From positions 1-11,942 of the forward strand of contig JAPLNJ010000376.1 of NCBI GenBank assembly GCA_026692885.1: a DNA stretch of 11,942 nt. The letters are read 5' to 3'. The stretch comes from Planctomycetota bacterium (GTDB taxonomy: Bacteria > Planctomycetota > Planctomycetia > Pirellulales > Pirellulaceae). This document shows, piece by piece, positions 1-7,208 of this stretch (positions are counted from its first letter, which is position 1; each line of letters starts with the position of its first letter). The notes under the pieces are model-generated. The model was not told the origin of the DNA, made no database searches, and saw only the letters and a program-made list of their open reading frames with translations. Made by a program: the position numbers and the translations under genes.

Positions 1-401
1 TGATTCCTCGGTGTGGGGCAACTTCAGTTGGGGTCGCCCGGTGAGAGACCTTCACGCCGGTAAATATGGGGAATTGACCCCATCGCGACAACGGGGAGGG
101 GGAGGTCGGGTTCCCCGGCCTCTCCTTTACCCGCTGAAACAAGCCCTGGCCGCATCGGACGAACAATGCGTGCGAGATGAACCGATTTGTTTCGCCCTTT
201 CAGGGCTACCGTGCTGAATCGAATCCGTACCCAGGGCGGCGCTCTGCGGCTGTCGCCGCGACGCTCTGGGCTGATTTGTTTTGGCCCCTTTGGGGCGGAA
301 GAGTAGTAGATCACGCCGGCCTCCACCGGGAAGCCTTCCCCTGCCCCTAACGCGGAATAGAAACGTGATCAAATCAATTGGCCTTGACAGGCACTAACTG
401 A
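1..401. other. Gene-free stretch with short hairpin repeats
   Basis: I see no convincing gene here. The short open frames on both strands have no good ribosome binding site and are made largely of repeat-derived residues. The stretch holds several small inverted repeats: atgggg/ccccat at 66-83, and two related 13-base hairpins, gccctttcagggc (194-206) and gcccctttggggc (284-296). Each of these two follows a gatttgttt word by a few bases. Another word, gatcacgcc, occurs near 309 and again near 400. The composition suggests decayed dispersed repeats and mobile-element debris next to the transposase fragment. This is inference from pattern only. Confidence 0.5.
184..296. repeat. Two related short hairpin units with shared gatttgttt word
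   Basis: Two units of the form gatttgttt, then a few bases, then a 13-base hairpin (5-base stem, 3-base loop), lie about 90 bases apart. The first hairpin is 194-206 and the second 284-296. The stems differ in sequence (gccct/agggc and gcccc/ggggc) while the layout is kept, as expected of two diverged members of one small dispersed repeat family. From memory, similar modules are common in planctomycete intergenic regions. No function is visible. Confidence 0.4.
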
Positions 402-752
402 TCACGCCAGTCCTGACCCCTTTGATTTGCTCAAGCCCACTTCCACCTCCGCTTGGTATTGGTGGAGCCGTTCCAGAGCACGTCCGAGCAGGTCATCATT
501 GCGTTGTTCAGCGCTGAGGCCATAGTACTTGGTGAGCCCGACCTGCTCTGCCCATTCACCGACACGCATCAGGGCCTTAGGCTCAAGCATCCGATTGAGC
601 ACAAAAATCTCGGCCAACGTGCCCAACGGAATGTTTCCTTCCCACGGAACGATACGGTTAATCACCCCTGCAAAGTCGAGCTTTCGAAGATACTCCGAGA
701 TGACAGGGAACGCGCCTACGATCTGCGTATCATACGACGTGCGGGTTGCCAT
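402..752 (-). pseudogene. Truncated IS1634-family transposase (DUF4277-like N-terminus)
   Basis: This 116-codon minus-strand frame starts at ATG 752, with a strong aggagg ribosome binding site 8 bases upstream. Its N-terminus (MATRTSYDTQIVGAFPVISE, then a stretch ending NDDLLGRALERL at residues 85-96) resembles the DUF4277 domain that opens IS1634-type DDE transposases. Full-length family members run to several hundred residues and carry the DDE catalytic domain after this region. Here the reading frame leaves the family pattern at about residue 105 and stops with a short foreign tail (SKSKGSGLA). No catalytic domain follows in any nearby frame, so it is a dead remnant. The longer upstream start at 806 was not used because it lacks the ribosome binding site and would add residues unlike the family. 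Confidence 0.7.
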
Positions 753-1047
753 CCTTGGCCCTCCTGGGTAAGCCACCGATCCATCGCGACCTCTCCAATA
801 TGCCAAACCCTCGTTAGTCTGCCAAGATCAACCCGTACCGAGGGGTGCGGAACGTGAGTGAATATCCCTTCCCGTACCACATCACACAGTTCAAAGATTG
901 TCTGCAGCAGATTCCCTATCGTCTTACATTCCTTGTGCTCTTTCGCGGCTAGACCGCATCCGAGCATCCGCGACGCCTGCCGTTCAGACTTCTTCGGGTT
1001 ACCGTTCTACGGCCTCCGTCGGCCCTTCATGGTGTTCACGGCGGTAT

Positions 1048-1072
1048 CCGTAAGCCCGTCCCGTAAGCCCGT
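1048..1072. repeat. Two tandem copies of a 12-base word
   Basis: The word ccgtaagcccgt occurs at 1048-1059 and again at 1061-1072, separated by one base. It lies 25 bases upstream of the proposed extended -10 element of the flavin reductase gene, so it could be an operator or simply a small slippage duplication. Confidence 0.5.
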
Positions 1073-1096
1073 CTAGTTTGCGGCGACGCGTCAACC

Positions 1097-1105
1097 TGGT
1101 AAAAT
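1097..1105 (+). promoter_or_regulatory. Extended -10 promoter-like sequence for the flavin reductase gene
   Basis: The sequence tggtaaaat contains a TG dinucleotide, one spacer base and taaaat, which matches 5 of 6 positions of the sigma70 -10 consensus in the extended -10 arrangement. A -35 element is weak at best (ttgcgg at 1078-1083, spacing 16). It lies about 95 bases before the ATG at 1201. The call rests on sequence match only. Confidence 0.4.
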
Positions 1106-1200
1106 CACCCCGTCGTCAAGGCCGTGTTCGGCAGCGCGCTGGATTTTCGTCCAGTCGCCAGCCGGGTCGGGATGCAGCACCGTAATGGGGGGACCGAGGG

Positions 1201-1800
1201 ATGAAGAAACGACTCGTGAAGCCTTTCCGACCCGCGTATCCGTCGCCAGCGGCCTTGGTGACCTCGGTCAGCGAGGATGGTCGCCCCAACATCATCACGT
1301 TGGGCGAAGTGTTCAACATCAGCATCGGCATCGGCGTACAACCGGTGATCCTGGGAATTGCGATCGCCAAGTCACGCTACTCCCACCAACTGATTACTGC
1401 CACGCGCGAGTACGTGGTGAACTTTCCCACGTCCCGGATGGTGGAGACCGTGGACCTCTGCGGTACCGTTTCGGGCCGCGACACGGATAAGTTCCGCGAC
1501 TTCCAGCTGACGCCCGTGCCGGCTGCGAAAGTCCGACCACCGCTGATCGGAGAATGTCCCCTGAACGTCGAGTGTCGCGTGCTCAGCATTCAGGAAGTGG
1601 GAGATCACGACCTGTTCCTGGGCGAGGTGCTGGCCGAGCACGTGGCGGAGGAAGCCCTGGACCAGGACGGCCGTATTCTGGTCGACAAACTGGACTTCCT
1701 CTGCTACCTGCACAACGAGTACTGGTCCTGCGGGCAACGACTGGGGCGGCACGGCTTCTCGCATCGAAAGGGCGATCCATGCGAAGCCAGCAACTCCTGA
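1201..1800 (+). CDS. Flavin reductase-like FMN-binding protein
   Basis: A 199-residue cytoplasmic protein with the split-barrel FMN-binding fold of the flavin reductase / flavoredoxin (DIM6/NTAB) family. Such proteins bind FMN and either reduce it with NAD(P)H or pass electrons to a partner. The family pattern is seen from the N-terminus: PAALVTSVSEDGRPNIIT (residues 17-34) forms the first barrel strands, followed by a GEVFNIS segment and ILGIAIAKSRYSHQLI (about 50-65), where FMN phosphate contacts usually lie. A central TREYVVNFP segment is also typical. There is no signal peptide. ATG 1201 is preceded by a ggggg-rich ribosome binding site at 1187-1193. The end overlaps the start of the next gene by 22 bases, which suggests co-expression. 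The substrate or partner cannot be read from the sequence. Family assignment is fairly sure, exact role unknown. Confidence 0.8.
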   Translation: MKKRLVKPFRPAYPSPAALVTSVSEDGRPNIITLGEVFNISIGIGVQPVILGIAIAKSRYSHQLITATREYVVNFPTSRMVETVDLCGTVSGRDTDKFRDFQLTPVPAAKVRPPLIGECPLNVECRVLSIQEVGDHDLFLGEVLAEHVAEEALDQDGRILVDKLDFLCYLHNEYWSCGQRLGRHGFSHRKGDPCEASNS

Positions 1801-3140
1801 TCGCTGGGTGGCTGTTCTGGGCGGGTGGCGGACTGGCGATTGGCCAGCACCTGCCAGCTTCCGATGAATTCTCCGTGGCGCGCTACGGCTCGATTCAGGA
1901 GGCTCTGACGGCGAATCCCGGCCGGCTGCTCTATGTGCCGCCGGGTGAGTACCGAATCGCAGAGAAGATCCGTATTCGCTCGGACCAGGCGGGGCTGTTC
2001 GGACCCGGACGCATCGTGCAAGCCAATCCGGATGTCCCGATCATCGAAATCGAAGGGGCCGCTGGTGTTCAGCTGCGCGACCTCGTGCTGACGCGTGCCG
2101 AAGGAGCGAGAGATACTAAGGCGGAAGCCGTCCTGGCCATTCGGTGCCGGAACCTGGTTTTGGCAGACCTGCAGGTTCTGGACAATCGCACCGCGTCGGC
2201 GGCCATCGCCCTGCGCGAGTGCCGCGGGTGCCAAGTCCGCCATTGCCTGGTCCAGAACTACATGCGGATTTCCGTGGACGATCGCACAGGCAACACCGAC
2301 TGGGGCTACGCCTTCCGCTGTATCGACGGGAGCGGAATTTCCGTCGGGGCGAGTCAGGGCACACTGCTCCAAGGCAATCGGATCATCGAAGAAAACCTGT
2401 TGCCCACCCGGGAGATCCAACAGCAATACGACCTCGGCAAGTTCGTGAAGAGGAATCCCGAGAAAGGGAAACTCATCAGCCAGAAGACTTGGGACCAGCA
2501 GTCCGTAGACAACTGGCACCAGGGATCGGCAATCATCATCACGTCTCCCGAGTCGAGCGACGGTGCACAGATCCTCGGCAACTTCATCGATAACTCCGCC
2601 CAGGGCATCGACATCCATGCGGACCGCGTCATCGTCTCGCAGAACATCGTCCAGAATGCTTTCATCGGGATGAAAGCCATGCACGGCTCGCGCCACGTGC
2701 TCATCCTGGGCAACCAGTTCTCGAAGAACGACCTCTGGGCAATCGGCCTGATGCCCGGCGCGAGTTCGCACGGGCCGGGATCCGCCACCGGAGAGAAAGC
2801 CAATGTCGACGGCGGTTCGGTGATCGCCCACAACATTATCTCCGACTTCGGCGGCGGACACGCCGCGTGGATCTGGCAAAGCCAGGGGCGTGCTCCGATT
2901 CGACTGGACACGGGACAGAAGCCGGAGAACCCACCGCTGGCGGACGTCATCATCGAAGGCAACATCGTCTACGACTCTCCTCGTGACGAGCGTCGCCTGG
3001 ACGACAAGCCTCCGGCACCCAGCTATCGCTACGCGGTTCTCGTGGCGTCAGATTCGGGTGGTCCGCGCGGTCTGCACTTCGCCAACAACATTTTCCACCC
3101 GGGTTCGGACGGCGTCTCGAACGTGGAACTGAAGCCCTAA
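1779..3140 (+). CDS. Secreted right-handed parallel beta-helix protein
   Basis: A 453-residue protein. Residues 1-22 form a Sec signal peptide: basic start MRSQQ, hydrophobic core, small residues before about position 22. It then opens like pectate lyase-type folds (FSVARYGSIQEALTANPG, then LLYVPPGEYRI at about 50-60) and continues with repeated short strands typical of a right-handed beta-helix, such as AQILGNFIDNSAQGIDIHAD, RVIVSQNIVQNAFIGMKAM, HVLILGNQFSKNDLWAIGL and VIIEGNIVY. Proteins of this fold bind or cleave polysaccharides outside the cytoplasm. I cannot name catalytic residues, so lyase, hydrolase, epimerase or binding roles all remain open. ATG 1779 was chosen over the upstream in-frame start at 1554 because it gives a clean signal peptide and has gaaaggg at 1766-1772. 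The gene starts inside the flavin reductase gene (22-base overlap), so translational coupling is likely. Confidence 0.75.
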   Translation: MRSQQLLIAGWLFWAGGGLAIGQHLPASDEFSVARYGSIQEALTANPGRLLYVPPGEYRIAEKIRIRSDQAGLFGPGRIVQANPDVPIIEIEGAAGVQLRDLVLTRAEGARDTKAEAVLAIRCRNLVLADLQVLDNRTASAAIALRECRGCQVRHCLVQNYMRISVDDRTGNTDWGYAFRCIDGSGISVGASQGTLLQGNRIIEENLLPTREIQQQYDLGKFVKRNPEKGKLISQKTWDQQSVDNWHQGSAIIITSPESSDGAQILGNFIDNSAQGIDIHADRVIVSQNIVQNAFIGMKAMHGSRHVLILGNQFSKNDLWAIGLMPGASSHGPGSATGEKANVDGGSVIAHNIISDFGGGHAAWIWQSQGRAPIRLDTGQKPENPPLADVIIEGNIVYDSPRDERRLDDKPPAPSYRYAVLVASDSGGPRGLHFANNIFHPGSDGVSNVELKP

Positions 3141-3148
3141 GTCCTTGC

Positions 3149-3176
3149 TTGACCGGGAAGCAGTCTGCGGTACGAT
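3149..3176 (+). promoter_or_regulatory. Sigma70-like promoter for the Gfo/Idh/MocA gene
   Basis: The elements are ttgacc at 3149-3154 and tacgat at 3171-3176 with a 16-base spacer, matching 5 of 6 and 4 of 6 consensus positions. The promoter lies directly after the stop of the beta-helix gene and about 60 bases before the ATG at 3238. It suggests that the oxidoreductase has its own promoter rather than depending only on read-through. Confidence 0.5.
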
Positions 3177-3237
3177 GGCGGGACAGTGGGAAGGCTGCGA
3201 GTTTCCCTTCGTCCCCCTCGACCGTAGGAGTCGTTTC

Positions 3238-4758
3238 ATGGCATTCGAGATCACGCGCCGCTCGTTCCTGGGCTCCGCCGTCGCCTCCGGCCTCTTCACC
3301 ATCGTGCCCCGGCATGTGCTGGGGGGCCGCGGCTATGTCGCGCCCAGTGGCAAGATCAGGCTGGCCCATATCGGCATGGGCACCCAGGGATTCCGCGAAA
3401 TCGGCGGCCTGTTGGCCGACCCGCACGTCCAACTAGTCGCCGTGTGCGACCCGAACACGGACAGCAACGACTACGTGGACTGGGGCCAGCACAGCATTCG
3501 CAATCAGATTCGCACGTACCTCGGCAACCCGGCCTGGCGCGAGGGCGACAGCGGCTGTCCCGGCGGTCGCGAGGTGGGCCGGGAAGTGGTGGATACCTAC
3601 CACGCCAAGCAGCGGAGCGCGGAGCATTTCCCGGCCTGCTCCGCTTACGCCGACTTTCGCGAGCTGCTGGAAAAAGAGCACGATCTGGATGCCGTCAAGA
3701 TCATGACGCCGGATCATCTGCACGCGACCATCGCGATTGCGGCCATGAAAAAGGGCCGGCACGTGCTGATGCACAAGCCGGTCGCCAACCGCTTGCGTGA
3801 GGGCCGGCTGACCATTGCCGCAGCTCGCGAGGCCAAGGTGGCCACGCACCTGCTGGCCTATGGCAGCGGGACCGGCAACGGGCTGATCGCCGAACACATC
3901 CAGCAGGGCATCATCGGTCCGCTGCGGGAAGTGCATAACTGGACGAACCGGCCGGTGTGGCCCCAATACACGGAGATTCCCACGGACAAGCCGCCGGTCC
4001 CGCAGGGTTTTAACTGGGACTTGTGGCTGGGACCCGCGCTCGACCGACCCTACCATCCGCACTACACGCACACCGTGTTTCGCGGCTGGTACGATTTCGG
4101 CGGTGGCTCAATGGCGGACATGGGCATCTACAGTTTGTGGCCCGTCTTTGCCTCGCTCGATTTGGGCGTGCCGGTCAGCGCCGAGGCTTGGGCGACCCAT
4201 ACTTGCACCATCGTGGACCACGTCAGCCGGACCGCCAGTAACGATTTCGCCTACCCCGCCGCTTGCACGATCCGTCTGAAGTTCGCCGCGCGGGCGAACC
4301 GAGCCGCCCTGGATCTGTTCTGGTACGACGGCGGCATGAAGCCCCGTCTGCCCGAGGTCGTCGAGGCGCAGAACATCGAGTTGGCTCGCGAGGGGATCCT
4401 GTTCGTCGGTGACGAGGGCGCGATCCTGGCCGGCTTCCTGGGGCAGGAGCCGCGATTGTTTGTCAAGGGCAAGCAGGAACCGCTCTGGAAAGACGGTCGG
4501 CCGGCTCCCGCCGCAGGACCGAGCCGAACGGAGCGCGGCCAACGCCAGAACCCCTGGGTCGAGGCCGTCCAAGGGGGCGCGCCATCGCCCGGAAGTTTCC
4601 TGAACGCCGGGTCGATAACAGACGCTGTCAATCTGGGAACCGTCGCGTTGCGGGCAGGGAGGAAGGTCACGCTGGACAGCGAAGCCCTGCGCATCACGAA
4701 CGCGGCCGATGCGAACAAGTACCTGACACGAGAATACCGCCAGGGCTGGGAGCTGTGA
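3238..4758 (+). CDS. Tat-exported Gfo/Idh/MocA family oxidoreductase
   Basis: A 506-residue NAD(P)-dependent sugar oxidoreductase-like protein. It begins with a twin-arginine signal (TRRSFLG at residues 6-12, then a hydrophobic stretch to about 24), so it is probably exported folded. The Rossmann domain carries GMGTQG at 46-51 and the strand-end VAVCDP at 67-72. The family segment TPDHLHA lies at 157-163. The lysine usually found in an E-K-P motif is at residue 180 in the form HKP. A long insert after the second strand (about residues 74-125, rich in Gly, Arg and Trp) and the HKP form fit a planctomycete subfamily that I recall from memory. ATG 3238 was chosen because it has taggag at 3225-3230 and places the Tat motif at the N-terminus; the in-frame ATG at 3145 adds unrelated residues. 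The substrate is unknown, probably a sugar derivative. The neighbouring beta-helix and glycosidase genes fit carbohydrate use outside the cytoplasm. Confidence 0.85.
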   Translation: MAFEITRRSFLGSAVASGLFTIVPRHVLGGRGYVAPSGKIRLAHIGMGTQGFREIGGLLADPHVQLVAVCDPNTDSNDYVDWGQHSIRNQIRTYLGNPAWREGDSGCPGGREVGREVVDTYHAKQRSAEHFPACSAYADFRELLEKEHDLDAVKIMTPDHLHATIAIAAMKKGRHVLMHKPVANRLREGRLTIAAAREAKVATHLLAYGSGTGNGLIAEHIQQGIIGPLREVHNWTNRPVWPQYTEIPTDKPPVPQGFNWDLWLGPALDRPYHPHYTHTVFRGWYDFGGGSMADMGIYSLWPVFASLDLGVPVSAEAWATHTCTIVDHVSRTASNDFAYPAACTIRLKFAARANRAALDLFWYDGGMKPRLPEVVEAQNIELAREGILFVGDEGAILAGFLGQEPRLFVKGKQEPLWKDGRPAPAAGPSRTERGQRQNPWVEAVQGGAPSPGSFLNAGSITDAVNLGTVALRAGRKVTLDSEALRITNAADANKYLTREYRQGWEL

Positions 4759-4794
4759 GCCGCACCAGGAAGATACCAAGGTCAGCCGGGTTCT

Positions 4795-4854
4795 GAGCGG
4801 CAAGGCGCTAGCCGCCGGTGGCGTTCGGAATCGGCGGCTAGCGCCGTGCCGCTC
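4795..4854. terminator. Strong palindrome in a convergent gap (terminator-like, dispersed repeat)
   Basis: A 14-base perfect stem (4804-4817 with 4832-4845, core ggcgctagccgcc) encloses a 14-base loop. After a single mismatch it is extended by an outer 8-base stem, gagcggca (4795-4802) with tgccgctc (4847-4854). It lies between two convergent genes and could end transcription from both sides. There is no T-run, so intrinsic termination is uncertain. The ggctagcgcc core is, from memory, a widespread planctomycete dispersed repeat, so it may have arrived as a repeat. Confidence 0.6.
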
Positions 4855-4898
4855 ACGCGCTAGTCCCTTTCAGGCCATCGGCCTACGCGCGCTGTTGA

Positions 4899-6710
4899 TC
4901 AACCGCCCTCGTCCACCACCATCAGCCTCGGATAGTCCACCACCGGCACCGTCACTTCCACCGCAGCTCCCTCGCGCGTCGCCTGCAGCGGTGAGCTCTT
5001 GCCGGTGATCGGGTCGTACAGACTGCGTGGTATCGTCCCCGCCGGCAGTCCTTGGATCGCCAGCCGATACAGCTGCTCCTGCATCGGCTTGGTGATGTCG
5101 TAGGTCATCACATACACCGCGATCACCAGCTTGCGGTCGCTCACCTGGAACGGCAGGAACGCGAACACATCCTCATACCGTAGCGGCGGGTGCCGCTCGT
5201 CGCCCTGAAAGATGTCGAACGCCTTCGTCAGATTGCGTAACGCCCTCAGGGGCGGCGTGGCCAGCTGGTCGAATGTTCCGTCGGCCGGCAGTTGGGCCAG
5301 CTCGGCCGGGAGCAGGCCCATGTCCTTGGGGTCCCGCTGATAGGCGTTGAAGAAGTGCAGCACGTCCACACCCTTGTTCAGCCAGAGGCAGAACGAGCGC
5401 AGGGCGCACTTGCTCTTGAGGTCCCACGCGCCGGCCTCGTCGGTGATGCCGCACTCGGCTGCCACCAGGCCATGCTCTGTTATGTAATGGAAGCACCGCT
5501 GGGTGCCAGCGGGATGCGCCTTGCGCGCTGCGGGGTTGAACAGGCGGATCAGGCATTCGGTCTGCAGGAACGTCTGCGCCCAACCTTCGGGCAGGCGGAT
5601 TTCCACCGTGGGCACAAAGCCCTCCAGGTTGTTCTGTGGCTGGTCCTGGTGTTGTTCCTGCTGGGGAAGCTTGCGCAGGCCGGTGCCGTAGGGGTGATAG
5701 CTCTGCCCGTCGATTCCCGGCGGCAGCTGGGAGATCGCACAGTGGTAGAACGTCGTGTTGGAGAAACCCCAGATCACGCGCACCTGCGGGTTGTCTTTCT
5801 TGATCGCGTCCACAGTGCGCCGCGCCAGTTCCCAGCAGCGTCCGCCGGGGTTGAGGAAGTCGGGCTCCTTCGCCTGCGGGGCATCGTGGTAGTTGGCGAT
5901 CGAGAGGAACTTTGTGCCGAACGTCAGCTCGTTCCAGATTTCGATGTCGAAGTCATTGATCCCCGCCTCCTGCACCAGCGCGCAGAGCAGCGCGGCATAC
6001 TTCACCCACCCGCCGGCCGTCTCGTCATACTCCCGGGTTCCCACCGGATGCAGCGGCAGGTACTTGAGCGTCGCCATCGGCACAGGTTTTTCGGCCGGCA
6101 GATCCTTGGGCAGCGGCTGGCTGAGCTGACATTCGCCCGTCTTCGCATCGATCGCAGTCACCAGCGCCTCGGCCGCCCAATACTCGCTGAGTTGGCTCAG
6201 GCCGGATCGCCCGATGACCAGGTCCTTCACATCGGTGAGCTTTACCGCGCGGCTGCCCTTTGGCGCATCGGCCGCCAGCCTGCGCTCGAAGAACTTCGTC
6301 GGGCACGGTACGCCCTGGTGCGCATTGAGCAGCATCGTCGGCCGGATGCCGTGCTGCTGGCACATCTTCAGCAGCTTGAGCAGGCGGTCGTGGTTGTTCA
6401 CGCCGCTCTCGTCCCACTTCACGCTCCCCCAGCCGATCTCGATGCGGAACGCCTTGAATCCCGCCTGCGCGAGCAACCGCACCGCCAGCTCATCGTTCCC
6501 GGGCGAGGCCCAGTTCACCCCGATGCCGGCCAGGAAATCGACGGCCGGCTTGGTCTCGAGGTAACCCCGCCAAGGCTGCTTATAGTCGCTGTGCTTCGGC
6601 CAGAGACACTCCAGTTGCGACGGATCCACATACGGCCGCGTAGGCGGGGCGGCGGACACCAGGGACGCCGCAATCCAGACGGACAACGCGACCGTGACAA
6701 GGCGATTCAT
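4899..6710 (-). CDS. Secreted glycoside hydrolase, clan GH-A-like TIM barrel
   Basis: A 603-residue protein with a Sec signal peptide at residues 1-20 (MNRLVTVALSVWIAASLVSA). The barrel region has FRIEIGWGSVKW (88-99), IEIWNEL (256-262), SYHPYG (337-342) and YITEHG (409-414). The NE pair N260-E261 is the usual acid/base site of clan GH-A enzymes, and E412 at a later strand end is the best candidate for the nucleophile. The C-terminal part (about 515-600) looks like an accessory beta domain. The family within the clan (GH5, GH30, GH39 or a relative) cannot be settled by eye. ATG 6710 was chosen because it gives the signal peptide and has ggag 6 bases upstream; in-frame starts at 6722 and 6776 lie in the leader and tandem repeat. 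The gene is convergent with the oxidoreductase and probably acts on polysaccharide outside the cytoplasm. The substrate is not readable. Confidence 0.75.
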   Translation of the reverse strand: MNRLVTVALSVWIAASLVSAAPPTRPYVDPSQLECLWPKHSDYKQPWRGYLETKPAVDFLAGIGVNWASPGNDELAVRLLAQAGFKAFRIEIGWGSVKWDESGVNNHDRLLKLLKMCQQHGIRPTMLLNAHQGVPCPTKFFERRLAADAPKGSRAVKLTDVKDLVIGRSGLSQLSEYWAAEALVTAIDAKTGECQLSQPLPKDLPAEKPVPMATLKYLPLHPVGTREYDETAGGWVKYAALLCALVQEAGINDFDIEIWNELTFGTKFLSIANYHDAPQAKEPDFLNPGGRCWELARRTVDAIKKDNPQVRVIWGFSNTTFYHCAISQLPPGIDGQSYHPYGTGLRKLPQQEQHQDQPQNNLEGFVPTVEIRLPEGWAQTFLQTECLIRLFNPAARKAHPAGTQRCFHYITEHGLVAAECGITDEAGAWDLKSKCALRSFCLWLNKGVDVLHFFNAYQRDPKDMGLLPAELAQLPADGTFDQLATPPLRALRNLTKAFDIFQGDERHPPLRYEDVFAFLPFQVSDRKLVIAVYVMTYDITKPMQEQLYRLAIQGLPAGTIPRSLYDPITGKSSPLQATREGAAVEVTVPVVDYPRLMVVDEGG

Positions 6711-6727
6711 CAAGAACTCCATTCGGA

Positions 6728-6775
6728 CAATTGAACGGGGCAACTGAACGGGACACCGCAACTGAACAGGACACA
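6728..6775. repeat. Two and a half tandem 18-base repeats upstream of the glycosidase
   Basis: Two adjacent 18-base units at 6740-6757 and 6758-6775 share gcaactgaac and differ at two positions. A partial third copy, caattgaacggg, is at 6728-6739. The array ends 17 bases from the ATG of the minus-strand glycosidase, just beyond its ribosome binding site, so it lies in the leader or promoter. It could be a multi-site operator or a small repeat expansion. Confidence 0.65.
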
Positions 6776-6933
6776 TCCCAACCTGTTCGGCCTGGCCTGC
6801 GCTATCAGGGTAGCGGTGCGGCGGACGTGAGGGAAGGCTCGCTTGGGAACCGTGCTTGGGATTGGTGATGATCGTAGTCTGCGTTGGGTTCGAGTTCTAG
6901 ACCGTCCCGGGGACTCTCCCAACCCTGAGCCGA

Positions 6934-7105
6934 GGCCTTGATCATAAGGTTGCGCATGGCTGTTGGTGCTGGCAACGGGCCGGGTGGCTGGCGGCTGAGC
7001 CTAAGCGAAGCCCCAGTAACCGGTTTCTGGGGCATCGCTGCACTCTGCCGCCAGCCACCCTGACCCCCTGCTGCTAGCGTTTTGCGCAACCTTATGATCA
7101 AGGCC
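6934..7105. mobile_element. 172-base MITE-like element with 23-base perfect terminal inverted repeats
   Basis: The left end at 6934-6956 begins ggccttgatcataagg and its exact reverse complement is at 7083-7105, giving 23 of 23 paired bases. Inside lies a second palindromic unit (6982-7060) bounded by gggtggctggcgg and ccgccagccaccc. The element has no coding capacity. The outermost ggcc is itself palindromic, so a 4-base target duplication cannot be told apart from the repeat. It resembles a non-autonomous MITE, or one repeat inserted inside another. No matching transposase is in the window. Confidence 0.6.
6982..7060 (+). repeat. 79-base palindromic repeat, copy 1
   Basis: This unit is bounded by a 13-base perfect inverted repeat (6982-6994 with 7048-7060). 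A further inner pairing, cgaagccccag with ctggggcatcg, has one mismatch. The first 36 bases are identical to the reverse complement of 8045-8080, so a second copy lies in opposite orientation on the other side of the PspA gene. From memory this gggtggctgg family is common in planctomycetes. Confidence 0.75.
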
Positions 7106-7123
7106 CTGGGCCGGCCACCCCGA

Positions 7124-7153
7124 TTGACAACAGCCCTGGCCGCCCCGTATACC
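7124..7153 (+). promoter_or_regulatory. Sigma70-like promoter for pspA
   Basis: The elements are ttgaca at 7124-7129 (6 of 6) and tatacc at 7148-7153 (4 of 6) with an 18-base spacer. Transcription would begin near 7160, giving a leader of about 50 bases before ATG 7209. There is no sigma54-type element, unlike the classic enterobacterial psp operon. The promoter lies just outside the right end of the nested repeat element. Confidence 0.55.
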
Positions 7154-7208
7154 AAGGGTGCGGATCGTAGCTACTCACTTCGCACCGAACCACTGGGAGG
7201 GCCGGCCG

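Larger units (their letters stand above)
753..1200. other. Intergenic stretch without a convincing gene
   Basis: The 83-residue minus-strand frame at 716-967 overlaps the transposase fragment in another frame, matches nothing I recognise and was not called. The stretch may contain the former upstream part of the insertion sequence. It holds a near-perfect tandem duplication at 1048-1072 and an extended -10 promoter-like sequence at 1097-1105 facing the flavin reductase gene. I see nothing else in it. Confidence 0.45.
6711..7208. other. Divergent intergenic region rich in repeats
   Basis: These 498 bases separate the minus-strand glycosidase from the plus-strand PspA gene. They hold, in order, tandem 18-base repeats (6728-6775), a stretch of about 160 bases with no visible structure beyond a small gtccc/gggac hairpin at 6904-6914, the nested inverted-repeat element (6934-7105), and a sigma70-like promoter for pspA (7124-7153). 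No protein is called: the minus-strand frame at 6805-7155 is encoded largely by the repeat element. Confidence 0.6.

Noticed and set aside
716..967. An 83-codon minus-strand frame with MLGCGLAAKEHKECK start
   Set aside because: It overlaps the transposase fragment in another frame, is not recognisable and has no clear ribosome binding site.
1704..2879. A 391-codon minus-strand open frame
   Set aside because: It is a shadow of the beta-helix gene; no domain and no ribosome binding site support it.
3145..3237. ATG at 3145 as start of the oxidoreductase
   Set aside because: It would bury the twin-arginine motif 37 residues in and overlap the proposed promoter. ATG 3238 has taggag and places the Tat signal correctly.
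5292..6734. A 480-codon plus-strand open frame
   Set aside because: It is antisense to the glycosidase, which has a signal peptide and catalytic motifs. The plus-strand translation is Arg-, Leu- and Gln-rich without any recognisable domain.
6728..6775. Possible CRISPR array
   Set aside because: The units are directly adjacent with no spacers, and there are only about two and a half of them.
6885..6912. A tRNA T-arm-like string, ggttcgagttctagacc
   Set aside because: The bases flanking the ttcga loop do not form a T stem, and no anticodon or acceptor arm can be built around it.
7158..7208. GTG start at 7158 extending PspA by 17 residues
   Set aside because: It sits at the predicted transcription start, lacks a ribosome binding site and would mask the family's N-terminal amphipathic helix. 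ATG 7209 has gggagg at proper spacing.
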